Notes: a model not told the origin generated them from the letters alone. 64,000 nt of DNA from Argopecten irradians (GCF_041381155.1 NC_091141.1:28612155-28676154), one strand, 5' to 3'. Counted from the first letter of the stretch, positions 1 through 11,689 are shown. Program-made: numbers and translations.

Positions 1-230
1 TATGACCCATTTAAAAGTGAAAGTTATTGTGCTGACAAACGGATTTTCATCGTCGTCTACACCAATCAAATGGTCCTTGTCTTCTAAACGTGTGTCGATC
101 AAATTTGCTAATAAATCACATATTAACTGAAATAACTGTGTTGCGAACGGGCAGTGGTAGAACATGTGACTTTGTGTTTCTCTCTGGTTATTACACATGT
201 GACATTTACCATTGGATCTGTTCATGATTC

Positions 231-594
231 TTAAAGATGCTCCACCGTTGACGAATGGTATTTTTTCACTATCAAAAACAGAAGCAGACGATTTGGTATT
301 TTTCTTCAGTTACAAAAGTTACTTACTTTACACCATTTCCACCATTGAAAAGTTTGAGCTTCTAATTTTGCTTAAAGTTTAAAATATAAAAAATAATTAA
401 TTGCATCCAGAAAAAATTCCCTGACACTATATCCTATATGGAATGAAGAACTGATTGCGCATGCACCAAAATCAAAACAAATTATTTTATATTATTTTTT
501 GTGTTAATTAGACATACATATACACGATTAAACCCCAATTATTGTTCAAATGATAAGTATCATTTATGCTCTGTCGGCAGTGGAGCATCTTTAA
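231..594. mobile_element. TTAA-flanked MITE, copy 1 (inserted in the LINE)
   Basis: A 364-bp non-autonomous DNA element with terminal inverted repeats AAGATGCTCCAC and GTGGAGCATCTT, bounded on both sides by TTAA. A second copy of identical length is at 57035-57398. If one TTAA is counted as target duplication, the interrupted LINE frame is continuous across the site, which proves insertion and defines both ends. TTAA targets are typical of piggyBac-type elements, but the inverted repeats are not the classical CCC-starting kind, so the superfamily is an inference. No coding capacity. Confidence 0.85.
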
Positions 595-810
595 TTTATA
601 TTCAGTGTATATAATTCTGTGCAAACATTTCCAGTTAAATACTTTTATCTTGTTGTTTGTTGCTGTCATTTTACCTAAACTGGTTGTCCAAATTATTTTC
701 CAATTAAAAGTTCTTTGAAATTCAGTTTCCCATTTAGATTCTGCTTTTGGTCTATTGTTTGGTAACCTGACCTGTTGTATCAGTTGGATTTTAAAATCTT
801 TTGAATTCAT
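595..810 (-). pseudogene. LINE C-terminal region, upstream of the MITE
   Basis: The minus-strand open frame includes KWETEFQRTFNWKIIWTT and NNKIKVFNWKCLHRIIYTEY, a pattern typical of the region after the RT in L1/Tx1 ORF2. The frame runs into the MITE at 594 and resumes in the same frame at 230. There the sequence encodes a CHMCNNQRETQSHMFYHC zinc knuckle (C-x2-C-x9-H-x4-C spacing) at about 120-210. The two parts are one LINE domain split by the insertion. Confidence 0.75.
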
Positions 811-1318
811 TGTTTTAGTGTTACATTTCTGTCTAAGTAGCAGTTCAAAATTGTCATTAATGGATATAATTTGTTTCGGATTTGATGCTTGAGTATCTAC
901 AATCTCTTGGTTATTTTCCTTTAGAATTCTAATAAAATTTCTTGGAATTGATTTTTTTTATCTGAGCATACTCAGCTATCCAGTTTCTCCTAGATACAAG
1001 TTTTTTTGAAAAGTCTCTCACTTACTATGAAATCATTATTTTCAATATCTCAAATATCTGAAACTTTTTTCATGCCACTTTTTAGAAAAGAAGTGAAGTA
1101 AAGCGGTTTACCCTGATATTGAATATGAATATTACCAAAGAGATTTTGGTTAAGTACATCAGTTTTACTGTATACCTGTATTTGTACTTGACTTAAAATT
1201 TGGACCATGCCTTTAGACAATTTAAATAAAATTTAGAAATTGTTTGTTCATTGATTATGCCTTTTAGATCTGAGCAGGAGCACAGAAAGTATTCATAACC
1301 AAACTCTTCCAATTTTCT

Positions 1319-2880
1319 TTAAAAATGTTTACCAATAATACTCCATTTATCCATATTTGAAGGGAGTATTTTGAAAATTGTTTTTAACTGTTTACACTGT
1401 ATGAAGGTTTCAATGTCTATCATTCCCATACCTCCATACTCTATATTACTACAACATATCTTTCTATCTAATTGATGTGTTTTCCAATCCCACAGAAAGT
1501 TCCAAATGAGGCTGTTCAATTCTTGTACATATTTCTGGGGAATTCCTCGAGCTTCAATTTCATATCCAATCGTAGATATTACAAAGGTTTTGATAATAAG
1601 TATTTTTCCTTTGAATGTAAGATTTCTTGTCTTCCAGATATGTATACAATTTTCTAGTTTTGTAATTTTTGTTCTCCATATTTTATCATCATCAATATCA
1701 TACCCGTGATGGACTCCCAGAGTTTTGACATTTGTTTTAGTCCATTTAATAAAGTCAAAAGTTGGATTTTTATTTCTGGAAGCCCCAATGTATAAACCTT
1801 TAGTTTTTTCGTAGTTTATTTTTGCACCAGACGCCTTTTCATATAATTTCAAAATTTCAAAGGCATGTGTGATGGATTGGTCATTTTCATTATAAAGTTG
1901 TGTACCATCTGCAAACATGGTAAATTTTGCTTCTCTATTTTCATGGCTTGGTAGCTTAACACCTTTTATATTTTGATTGGCTCTAATTGCACAGGCAAGA
2001 GGCTCAGCTTGAATTATATACAAGAGCGGGGCGATTGGGCAGCCCTGTCGTGCAGATCTTGAAATATCAAAATATTTTGAAATAAATACATTTGTTTCAA
2101 TGCAAGTTTTTGAATTTTTTAGAAGCATATATATCCATCCACAGAAAGTGTTCCCAAAATTAATTTTTTTCAAGCAATGCATGACCCATTCCCAGTCCAT
2201 TCTATCAAATGCCTTTTGCTGATCTAAAACAATAATTGAGCCATTTTGATTTTCCATATCAGAATATTTTATAATATCTTGAATCATTCTATTTGCTTCC
2301 ATTATATTTCTTCCAGGAACAAAACCAAATTGATCGGGGTGAATTAGTTTTTTAAGAACTGGTTTTAGTCTGTTAGCTAATATTTTAGCAATAATTTTGT
2401 AATCAACATTAAGTTATGTAATAGGTCGCCAGTTCTTTATGTCTTCCCGATCACCCTTTTTAAATAATAATTTAATGATTCCTTTGTTTTGAGTTTTTGT
2501 GAGTTTGTTGTTGTCAAGTATCTTTTTAATCAATAAGATGAATTCATTTTTTATTACATCCCAATATATCTGGTAGAATTCACTGATTAACCCATCTTCT
2601 CCCGGTGTTTTATTTCTCTTAAGTGTTTTAATTGCTTTTTCAATTTCGTATTGTTCTACAGGTCGGTCAATAAAATTGCGTTCCTCATTTGATAGCCTAT
2701 TTTCTATGTGTTCTGTTAAATCACTTGCACTCCCTTCATCCCATCCTTCAGACCTAAAAAGGGTTTCATAAAAGGCTATTTGTTCGTCTAGTATATTTTT
2801 TATTCCAGTCTTGTACTTACCATCCCTGCCTTTGATTCTGTACCATTGCTTGTTTTCACCATTTTTTTTTCAAGACTAAA
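1319..2880 (-). pseudogene. LINE reverse transcriptase domain (broken)
   Basis: This block encodes the reverse transcriptase of the LINE. Upstream of the longest open stretch (1319-2302) one reads KTPGEDGL, then KNWRPIT followed by a stop near 2413, then HPDQFGFVPGRNI. The open stretch continues with VLDQQKAFDRMDWEW, RQGCPIAPLLYII and the active-site box FADGTQLY near 1903-1914. The second catalytic aspartate of the F/YADD box is replaced by glycine, so the enzyme would be inactive even without the stop. RT motifs occur in the expected order and spacing. The C-terminal thumb-like part continues to about 1319 before the frame is lost. Confidence 0.85.
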
Positions 2881-2883
2881 ATA

Positions 2884-3410
2884 TTATTTACTAGATTTTT
2901 CATTTTCTTCATAAGATTTTACACTACATCTTATTCGGGCAGCATCACTTTGATTTGTGTAATATTGTTTTATTTTTATTTTAATTTTATTGATTTCATC
3001 CTTGTTCTCAATTTCTAGTTTTTCTAACTTTTCTTCAAGATATTTTATTTCCTTTCTTGAAACATTCAGTGTTTTACTTACTTCAATACAGAGTTTCTTA
3101 ATTTTCAACTTTGTTATATCCCACCACTCTAAGATATCATCATGTTAAAAGTGTTCTTAAAAATCTAATCTGGTTGGAGATAACCTTAAGATTCATTTTC
3201 CATGTGCCAGGACCCCTCTCTATTGTTTTGATAACAGTTTAAAAGATATAAGATCATGGTCACTGTATGGACAGTGTTTAATTTTCTCATAAAAGATATT
3301 TGGGTTTAATGTATCTTCAATTAATATCAAATCAATTCTGGATTTCGATTTACCTCTTTGAAATGTGTATCTCTTTATACTTTTGGAACAGTTTCCTTTT
3401 CAAATTCGAA
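2884..3410 (-). pseudogene. LINE endonuclease C-terminus and linker (broken)
   Basis: The minus strand at about 3410-3170 reads QRGKSKSRIDLILIEDT and, further on, KHCPYSDHDLI. These are the SRIDxIL and SDH motifs that close an APE-type LINE endonuclease; the histidine of SDH is a catalytic residue of the family. After frame changes, 3108-2884 encodes a lysine- and glutamate-rich linker ending in AARIRCSVKSYEENEKSSK, the usual junction leading into the RT. The N-terminal endonuclease motifs are absent, which fits 5' truncation at about 3415. Confidence 0.75.
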
Positions 3411-3415
3411 GTTGA

Positions 3416-4976
3416 CAAAAATTAACTGCTAGCATTATTTTCTAATTTTATGACATACAATAATGCATTTAAGTCAGTAGATGTAACAGATTAAATTTGC
3501 CAAATTGTCTATATAGATACCGTGGTAATGGAGTGTCAAATCACAAATAACCTGTACATATTTTGTATAGTGTGTAACATACATGACAATGAATTAGCAT
3601 ATTGATGTAATCAATATAGAGATACAATCATGCATACACAATACATTTGTACATGTACATGTATATATGTACATAATATACATGTGTATATATGGAGTTT
3701 AAGAGACAAGTGTAATAAGGCTAGATTTTATGAAGACGAATTATTTTATCTGATTTAAAAATTGAAAACATGAACTTAAAATATTGATAAAAATTAATAT
3801 TGTGATGCTAATATATTAACTCAAATTACTTGTATACAAGACTCCACAACCGACTTGAACTTCACAAAATTCTTGCTGCGATTAATTTTAGAGGACTCTA
3901 TAATTTTTTATTGAAATTATTGCATATTTTATTAAATTTTATAATAACAAGACCTAATATTGGCTAGTCATCCACAGCAGACTCAAAATTTTGAAGACTT
4001 GAGATTATCAAGAAGCAGAGAAATAATACCGGTCTTATATTAACTAGCTGCAATGGCAGATATTTCTAGACAACTTTGTCGTCAGATCTAGGGTTACAAT
4101 TCTGTCCCATTTACCGTAGTGTTGCAAAACATCTAATGATGAACATGACATAATTAGAAGACTGCAGGTGTCAAGAAAATTTGATATTGAACTGATTTAT
4201 GTTATGTAAAAAGCATATCAAAATGCATGACCTACATAATATAATAATGTACATATATTTGAGTTTATCTTGCAGGTGCTTTGTCATGACAAGCACTCGA
4301 TGACAGCCATGCATTCCCAGTAATATGCAGTAACAATAACCGGTAGTGTGTGTTGAAAATCTACAACTAGGATCTACAACTGTTTATGATCTTGCCACAG
4401 ATCTTACGCGGCAGCAATATGACATTGTATTAATAAGTCAAATTTGATAAATAAACATCATTGTATACTTATAATTGATACCAATCCTAACACATTTTTG
4501 CAAATTGATTTTGAGAATGCTTATTTTAATATGCTGTTCAGAATTCTTAGTGTTCACTTTATGCTACATGTATGTATAGAGGCAATACCACAGATTATAT
4601 ATCAGCAGTAAAATCACTTGTCCGGCGGGCGAGTGGCACACTAAAATTTACTTGCCCGGATCAATTTTCACTCGTTGACAACCGGACAAGTGCTTTTCCG
4701 GACCCCTGCATACTTAATCTGTGGCTTTAATGAAAAGTGTTCTGTAATGTTGCAGCAAAGTATCAAGAACTGTTCATTACATATTTAATATGCCTGCATA
4801 TATCCAGATGGACATGTATCACTAAAGAGCACTACATGTACCGGTAAAATAAAAATAACGTTTTGTTATGTTATGCTATGTTATTTTATGCAAGTATTTT
4901 TGAATAAACGTAATTAAACACAGTTCACTTTGGATTTTGATGCAGCAACCAATTCTTTATAGGACAATTAACCCTT
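3416..4976. other. Non-coding interval with ACATGTA-rich simple sequence
   Basis: No open frame with protein-like composition was seen. AT-rich sequence with an alternating ACATGTA/TATATG patch at about 3640-3700, a simple-sequence style common in bivalve intergenic DNA. A short inverted repeat at 4615-4692 is listed separately. Confidence 0.5.
4615..4692. repeat. Short inverted repeat, CACTTGTCCGG arms
   Basis: The 78-bp segment begins CACTTGTCCGG and ends CCGGACAAGTG, with a second nested pair (CGGGCGAGTG and ACTTGCCCG) inside. It is GC-richer than its surroundings and looks like the core of an interspersed fold-back repeat. No coding sequence. Confidence 0.5.
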
Positions 4977-6282
4977 AGTTTTTAGTTAGATCATCTAAGC
5001 TGAAGGGTAAGGATGACCTATAGTAGAGATTTAACGATTCACATGGATGCATCAATGTATTGCATCCCTTGGTATTGCATCAATGCATCGTGTACAATTT
5101 ATTTGTATCTTGATACCTAAAAATAAAAATTGAACATTGGATTATCTCCCTTGGTTAATGTCACCCGAAAGTTTTTTAGTAACAAAATTGTGGAATCACA
5201 TGAAGAGCAAAACACTAAACTTGTGTCAGCGCCTGTCACCTATAAGGCCACTTGCTGGTCTAATTTCAAGTTTCTGTCTATAAAACTCGCGTCTATTGTA
5301 GAGAGTGTAAGCAAAAAATAAAATTTTCCTGAAATACAACACACAAAATTAGTGTACCAACCTAACAAGACATTTACAACAACACCACGACATTTGAAGT
5401 GTCTATCAAAATATCGCGATGCGTATCATATCGTGAACCATGTAACGTGATATGTATTGTAGCGTCAGATACCCCGCGATACACAGCACTAATAACCTAT
5501 AAGCATCATGCACCTTCCGTCGTTGTGCATAAACTTTTCACTCAAACAACTTCTTCTCAATATCAGAAAGGCCCACTGATATTTGGTTTGCGGCATGCTA
5601 GAAAGAAGGGCTACCAAGTTTGTTCAAATGATTTACCTTGATTTACATTCAAGGTCACAGGGATCAAAAAGGCTAAAAAAGCTTTAAAGATATGCTGGAA
5701 TAAAAGGCTTACAAGTTTGTTCAAATAAATGACCTTGACTGCCATCCAATGTCACAGGGGTCAAAAAGGCTATAACTTTAAACAACATTTTGTGAATAAC
5801 TAAGAGGCCTAGAGAACTGACAATGGGCTTGTGACATGCTGGAATGAAGGGCTACCAGGTTATTCAAATAAATGACCTTGGCCACCATTTAAGGTCACAG
5901 GGGTCAAATAGGCTAAATTCTTTTAACAACATCTTGCGAAGGCCTGGAGAACTGGTGTTGGGCCTGTGACATGCTGGAATGAAGGGCTACAACAGTCAAT
6001 GACCTTGACTGCCATTTTAGGCCACAGGGGTCAAACAGGCTTAAATATTTAAAACGACTTGTGAGTAACTAAGAGGCCTAGAGACCTGATATTGGGTCTG
6101 TGACATGCTATGAAGGGCTACCAAGTTTGTTCAAATAAATAACCTTGACCTGCATTCAAGGTCAAAAGTCATCAAGTTAAAGAGTTCTTTTTATTGCCTT
6201 AATTATTTGCCATTACTATTTTTTTAAATGTTGTATTGTGCCAATAGTCAGATGATCATTACGACTCATGATCCTTTTGTTG
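4977..6282 (+). mobile_element. Non-autonomous element with tandem-repeat core, copy type 1
   Basis: The left end (about 4977-5023) is a diverged version of the end found at 8046-8090: a CATCTGACCC..GGGTCAGGATG hairpin followed by GACCTATAG. The right end (about 6248-6282, AGTCAGATGATCATTACGA to CCTTTTGTTG) matches the right end at 9136-9172. The core at about 5630-6170 holds five degenerate repeats of roughly 96-144 bp with a GACCTTGA..TCAAGGTCACAGGGGTCA theme. Shared ends with a changeable tandem core match the architecture of bivalve 'pearl'-type elements, described in the literature as Helentron-associated. That family assignment is an inference; no Rep/helicase is present. An hAT-like insertion splits it at 5024-5494. 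Confidence 0.6.
5024..5494. mobile_element. hAT-like insertion nested in the tandem-core element
   Basis: Between the two parts of the host element lie about 471 bp unrelated to it, starting TAGAGATTTAACGATTC and ending near CGATACACAGCACTAATA. The host sequence ACCTATAG on the left is repeated as ACCTATAA on the right, an 8-bp target duplication with one change, as hAT elements make. Reading across one copy restores the order GACCTATAG, then CATCATG, seen in the related element at 8080-8096. No transposase; the exact right end is uncertain by a few bases. Confidence 0.5.
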
Positions 6283-8045
6283 TTACTTGCATTTAATTTC
6301 TTATCTTGATACTGGTAATTCTCTTAGTATCTGCCTTTCCTTCTGTAGTTGATCTATACCACTGAGTTCATCCAGAAAGTTTTACATGTAAATTGTAGAT
6401 ATTGCATATAGTTCCTTATCAATGCTATCTGTAAACAACATTTGAAATATAAGTCATGAAACTTGTGAAAAGCAATATCATTATCTGTTATTATACGCCA
6501 TATAGGGATATACATGTGTCAGATTTTACTTCGCTCTTTAATTGAGTCTTAAGGAAAGTTAGCTTGTTTCCCTTGATGTCATTTTCTAGCAAATAACTTT
6601 TAGCTATATGTCTCCATGACCTTGTCCTCAAGATCAATAATAAAAAAATGTTAATTACACTTTCACTTCTCTCTGAGGAGATTAGATAGGAACACATTTT
6701 TTAACTCGTAGGTTCCAGTGATTTTCATTTTTGCTACAAAAAATGTACCATCCCACGATGGTAGCTATTAGAATCGGTCGCTTTGCCTGCCATGTTGTTG
6801 GGATTTTACGTGGTTATCAATCTGTTCACTTTGATTGGCTGGCCAAAATGATTTACGTGTGTTGATTGGTTACTTGTTGTTGGAAGATTTCATGTGTGTA
6901 AGGGTTACCAGTGAGGAAATGATTGCAAACACATTATCATCAGATAAACCCAGAGAAGTCTTAATGTTTTTTTTTTCTGGTTGTCGGACATTATTCTCAG
7001 AAATCACACAAGGCGTCGCAACACGTACTAAATAGAAACATTGTCGGGAGCGCGTGGAGCATCTATATATAGCCTAACTAGTACTGTTAGCAAGATGATC
7101 ATGACCTACTTGTAAGAACTGTCTGTTCATGGGAGATGCTGAAACAAAATTAGGCTTTACTTAGGGGATATTTGTGGAACTGTATGCGCTAAAGTTAAGT
7201 ACAGTTTTAAACGAAATATTATGCTTGTTTCTATGCGTATACTATGTATTTCACCAACTTGTCCAAGTACATGTAAATGTATATCAGTACATTGTATATT
7301 TTACGGAAAACTTGTTTGCATTAGGAAAAGGCCCACTACACCCGCTGAACAACTATTAAAATAAATAAAACGTTTAGTTTCATAACAGGTCATATTATGT
7401 TCCTAGCGTCGTCATAATTACAACGCGTTAGTAGACCATTTCTGCGCCACATGGTAAAAATTCAATTTATTATGTTATAATTGTTTTAAAAACACTTTTA
7501 GTTCTTTTTTGTTTCTGAAAGGTAGCCTAGTGGCCTTTTCAGGAATATCATGAAGTTGATAATCTTTTACATTGAATGTGAAAAGCATTTGAATTATCAT
7601 TCTTCAAAAATGAATTGTCATAAGAACGATGGCAGCTAACTGTGAACAAAACAATTCGTCAAGCTTTCCTATCTTTGCTTCCTTATAAATAATGCTGTAT
7701 GGTAGCCTTCTTAGCTTTTTGGGAAGCTAAAACTTGTTTTTTTATGTTTTATTATTATTTTTTTTTCAGTGTCTTCCACTCTAAAATAATGGCCAGAACT
7801 AGAGTTTGAGATCAAAATCCTGACTATTGATAATTTATTTTCCATAAAAAAGTGGGGAAAAAAATGGGGTCAGGGGTAAAAAAATAGGGTCGGTCGGGTA
7901 ACCCTTAACAGACATATATATAGATTTTTGGCCTAATACTACATACAATGTATACTATTCTAAAACAACATTTTATCTGTATAGAAGTCTTTAGAATATA
8001 TTGCAGCTAATAAATTTCATATGAAAATTAATAACTGATCAGCGA
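6283..8045. other. Non-coding interval with probable old repeat at 7500-7930
   Basis: No supported gene. The stretch 7500-7930, with poly-T, poly-A and a GGGTCGGTCGGGTAACCC motif near 7890-7908, looks like an interspersed repeat remnant, but no ends could be defined. The small open frames here lack protein-like composition. Confidence 0.4.
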
Positions 8046-9172
8046 TTTTTAGGTCATCTGACCCGAAGGGTCAGGATGACCTATAGTCGTCATGTTTCGT
8101 CCGTCGTCGTGCGCTGTCCGCCGTGCGCCGTCCGCCGTGCGTTAACTTTTCACATTTTGAACTTCTTCTCAAGTTTGACCAGTGGGATTGAGCTAAAAAT
8201 TACCTGAAATGATCCTGAGATGGTCCCGACAAAGTGTTGTTATTTTTCGGGTCGATCCGAAATCCAAGATGGCCGCCACAGCCGCCATCTTGAAAACATA
8301 TTTTGAACTTCTTCTCAAGTTCTACCGGTGCAATTTGACGGAAACTTGCATGAAATGATCCTGACATGATCCCGACAAAGTGTTGTTATTTTTCGGGTTA
8401 ATCCGAAATCCAAGATGGCCGCCACAGCCGCCATCTTGAAAACACATTTTAAACTTCTTCTCAAGTTCTACTGGTGGGATTTGGCTGAAACTTGCATGAA
8501 ATGATCCTGACATGGTCCAGACAAAGTGTTGTTATTTTTCGGGTTGATCCGAAATCCAAGATGGCCGCCACAGCCGCCATCTTGAAAACACATTTTGAAC
8601 TTCTTCTCAAGTTCTACCGGTGCGATTTGGCTGAAACTTGCATGAAATGATCCTGACATGGTCCCGACAAAGTGTTGTTATTTTTCGGGTCGATCTGAAA
8701 TCCAAGATGGCCGCCACAGCCACCATCTTGAAAACACACTTTGAACTTCTTCTCAAGTTCTACCGGTGCAATTTGGCTGAAACTTGCATGAAATGATCCT
8801 GACATGGTCCAGACAAAGTGTTGTTATTTTTCGTGTCGATCTGAAATCCAAGATGGCCGCCACAGCCGCCATCTTGAAAACAAATTTTGAACTTCTTCTC
8901 AAGTTCTACCGGTGCAATTTGACTGAAACTTGCATGAAATGATCCTGACATGGTTCCGACAAAGTGTTGTTATTTTTCGGGTCGATCCGAAATCCAAGAT
9001 GACTACCATGACACTATATCTAATTAAATTGGGCCTCTTGTTTGAAATAAAATTTGTTGAAAGAAATTGAAAATGATCCTGACATGATCCTGACAAAGTG
9101 ACACCATATATAATTAATTTTACTATTGTCAAGGTAGTCAGACGACCGTTAAGGCCCTTTGGGCCTCTTGTT
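8046..9172 (+). mobile_element. Non-autonomous element with 146-bp tandem core, copy type 2
   Basis: Left end: TTTTTAGGTCATC, a TGACCCGAAGGGTCA hairpin, then GGATGACCTATAG. Right end: GTCAGACGACCGTTAAGGCC, a GGCCCTTTGGGCC hairpin and TCTTGTT. Between them is an exact 146-bp tandem array (see next entry), preceded by a CpG-rich GTCCGCCGTGCG stretch at 8100-8145. Both ends are shared with 4977-6282. It may be a Helentron-associated ('pearl'-like) element; no protein is encoded, and the repeated 63-residue open frames on the minus strand are only a by-product of the repeat. A second right-end-like GGGCCTCTTGTT at about 9028-9039 suggests internal rearrangement. Confidence 0.65.
8228..8998. repeat. 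146-bp tandem repeat, five full periods
   Basis: The marker GACAAAGTGTTGTTA starts at 8228, 8374, 8520, 8666, 8812 and 8958: five successive steps of exactly 146 bp. Each full unit holds an inverted repeat CAAGATGGC..GCCATCTTG. Its minus strand reads CAAGATGGCGGC in four of five units (CAAGATGGTGGC in the fourth), which is the consensus of the zinc-finger factor YY1. The sixth unit is cut off near 8998. Absence of length variation implies recent expansion. Confidence 0.9.
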
Positions 9173-9296
9173 AATATAATTACATTTGTATATTTGAAAT
9201 AAATGCACATAAACAATACATGTATATCATATTGATACATATTAATAACTTCAAACTGATGTGAACAAAATATTATTATTTTCTCCATTTTTACAG

Positions 9297-9367
9297 GTGA
9301 AAGACTGAGCCCATATGTTGCTTTCTGTTGTATTGGGATGGCTGTCAGTGTGTTGTTCTTAACCTAG
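9297..9367 (+). CDS. Probable terminal exon of a plus-strand membrane protein
   Basis: A pyrimidine-rich tract (TTTTCTCCATTTTTACAG) ends at 9296 and is followed by an open frame from 9299 that reads ERLSPYVAFCCIGMAVSVLF, then LT and a TAG stop at 9365-9367. The hydrophobic run would fit the last transmembrane segment of a membrane protein. An AATAAA lies at 9485-9490 and further ones downstream, consistent with a 3' UTR. The gene could not be identified, and upstream exons are not recognisable in this window. Confidence is limited because the exon is short. Confidence 0.4.
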
Positions 9368-10505
9368 TCAGACTCGCCAGCATTTAGGAAACATTCATGG
9401 ACTTTATGAATTAAACATTATCGGGACAACAATCATGAAAGAGCTGGACTGAAAGACTTTTCACAGAAATATCCCTTTCTCCTGAATAAAATGGACATGA
9501 GACTATTTGTAAATGACGAATTCGAAATATGAAGCAGTTATGTGTAAAGAGTAACTGATCACCATCTCATAATAATAAAGGTACAGATACATCATATGGC
9601 ACTGCTTGTGTAAAACCATTTCAAAGATTACCATCAGATGGAGAAAAAAGATAAGGCCTTATTATTTAATGGGGTACTGCTTGTGTGTAACCATTGTCAG
9701 AGACTAACATAAAATGGAGAAAAAAGAATTTATGCACAGTGGTTTATGTACCTTTAAGTTAGCTAGTCATTGCTTGTAAAAAATAGTTAGTAAGCTTGAG
9801 CTAAAAGTATGTGTGTTGACAAAATGACGGTTTGAATATTTCATGAACTCTTTCACCCCTGAAATTTCATAATGAACAGGTCTAATCATTGATTAAGAAG
9901 AGGCTAAATGTATATTGAGGGGTGAACAAGTTAAGACAAGCATCAAAGTCCCAGAAGTATTAAACATTACATGACATTCTTATGGGAAAGTTAACTTTCC
10001 AATAAGACTTTTACTGTATGCATGCTTCTAGTATAGATTTGAATTATGGTATTATTAACAAGGTCGTATAGTTTGACGCGAAAATGAACGTATGAAATTA
10101 AGTGCTTGTATAAAAGATAAAGATGTTTGGTATGTAGTAAGGTGTGTAGTGAAATTTTAGTACATGTATGTATAGGTAAGAGAGATGTGTGAGTATATTA
10201 TTTAACTGATATCTGTGTGAAATTGCATTCATATGTTTTAAAATAAAACATAATATAAATCTATTTGATTTCATGTATTTTTTATGTATCATTTGGCACT
10301 GAAGAAGTTAAATATACCTTTTGTCTTGTAAATGAATTTGTTTTCTTGACTGGAAAGAATGGATTTCTATTTGTTCTGCATATAGTAGAAGAGTAGTTAG
10401 GGTCAACTGCATATTGTGTGCTATTCAAGACATTACATTTTCTGAGCTCATAGTTAAAACTATATATGCGTTGTAACTGGTTAAATAAATAACCTGCTGT
10501 TTTTT
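9368..10505 (+). other. Probable 3' UTR of the preceding exon
   Basis: AT-rich sequence without coding signs after the stop at 9365-9367. Candidate polyadenylation signals are AATAAA at 9485-9490, AATAATAAA near 9570 and TTAAATAAATAA near 10483. Which one is used cannot be told from sequence. Confidence 0.3.
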
Positions 10506-11689
10506 TCTTCAGAATCTTTCACAATCTATCAAATTACGTATCAAGTATTGGTGAATTATATATATAGGCTCCTGGTGTGTCCTAGTTTTGCACATTTAAT
10601 TTGTGACAGATTGGTCAATAAGACGGACGACAGACAGCCATTTAGGATTTTGATAGTTGAAGTTTGTTATCGATATTTCTCGAAAAGTACTGAAGGGATG
10701 GATTGATCTTACTCAAATTTTATACGAAGGTTCATTTTGGACCCTGGTTGTATATGTACATGTACTTGAATTTGACATAAATCTCATAGCAAAGAACAAC
10801 AAAATGGGCGCAAATACTTTAAACTATTTATTCTGATGCAAAATTGTATTTGAAAAATAAGTTAGCACAATGGTGAAATAGCTCACTCACAGTAATTGTT
10901 ATGCTTCATGAAACAACATACAAAAAATGCAATTATTGCAAAATGTCTGGCGTGAAATTTTATGTTTAAACCATTGATTAAAACATCTTAATCACTCAAA
11001 ACTCTATGCTGTTAATGATGTTAGAACTTGAACACATCCGCTTAGTTCTAAGTATCCATTTATTCTCATTTTGTTATCTTTTAAACACGACGATCTTTGC
11101 CCAAAGAGAGCAACTCACACAATTAAATTAAGATTAAAAGTTAAATTATCTCCCATTTGGTCATATAGCGTTATAGCATTACACATACAGCAACCTATTG
11201 ATATTACCAAACGTCACACGATAGCTTCATAGCCAGAAAATCACCAGTATAAATCCCAGAAAAAACACTTTATATGTATTTTCCATTATTATCACCCTTT
11301 TACATTTTGAAGAAAAATACGTAGGTAAATAGGTAGACTATCACCCAAGTCGAATACCAAGGGTTTATGTACGTATTTCTTCTATTTCGGTCATTTCTCA
11401 GAATCACATTATATCCAAACTCATACCCGTCTGGTGTTCTCTAAATGCCAATATGTTTAAATGAATCATATTGTCATTCGATTTCTGGCCGTTCCAAATT
11501 GCAAGTAAAATCACTCTGACACAATGTCATTATATAATATAGATCCCGTAACACACACATATATATATATATAAGAATAAAAATATCAACACGGCATTCC
11601 TTTTCGCATCCTATTCAATTGTTGAGTTTGATAAAATCCGGAAGTTAAAAATGATTAAAACATAGATGTGATGTCATCCATTTATTGTG
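10506..11689. other. Non-coding interval
   Basis: Nothing supported: AT-rich, with a short AT/AC dinucleotide run near 11558-11570. Confidence 0.4.

Larger units (their letters stand above)
1..3415 (-). mobile_element. Tx1/L1-clade LINE, 5'-truncated and dead
   Basis: A non-LTR retrotransposon lies on the minus strand and runs off the left edge of the window. In order from its 5' side one can read the end of an APE-type endonuclease (about 3410-3170), a linker (3108-2884), the reverse transcriptase (about 2880-1319) and a C-terminal region ending in a CCHC zinc knuckle (about 230-120). This order is typical of the L1/Tx1 clade. The copy is inactive: it changes frame between blocks, has an in-frame stop near 2413, and the RT active site reads FADG where FADD is expected. 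A 364-bp MITE is inserted at 231-594. The endonuclease N-terminus is missing beyond about 3415. Assignment to Tx1 rather than another L1-like group is from motif style only. Confidence 0.85.

Noticed and set aside
5630-6170. CRISPR-like regular repeats
   Set aside because: Units are degenerate, long and without unique spacers, and the DNA is eukaryotic; it is the core of a transposable element.
8322-8951. Four overlapping 63-codon minus-strand frames with near-identical peptides
   Set aside because: They are a by-product of the 146-bp tandem repeat; each starts and ends at the same repeat phase, and the frame shifts between units.
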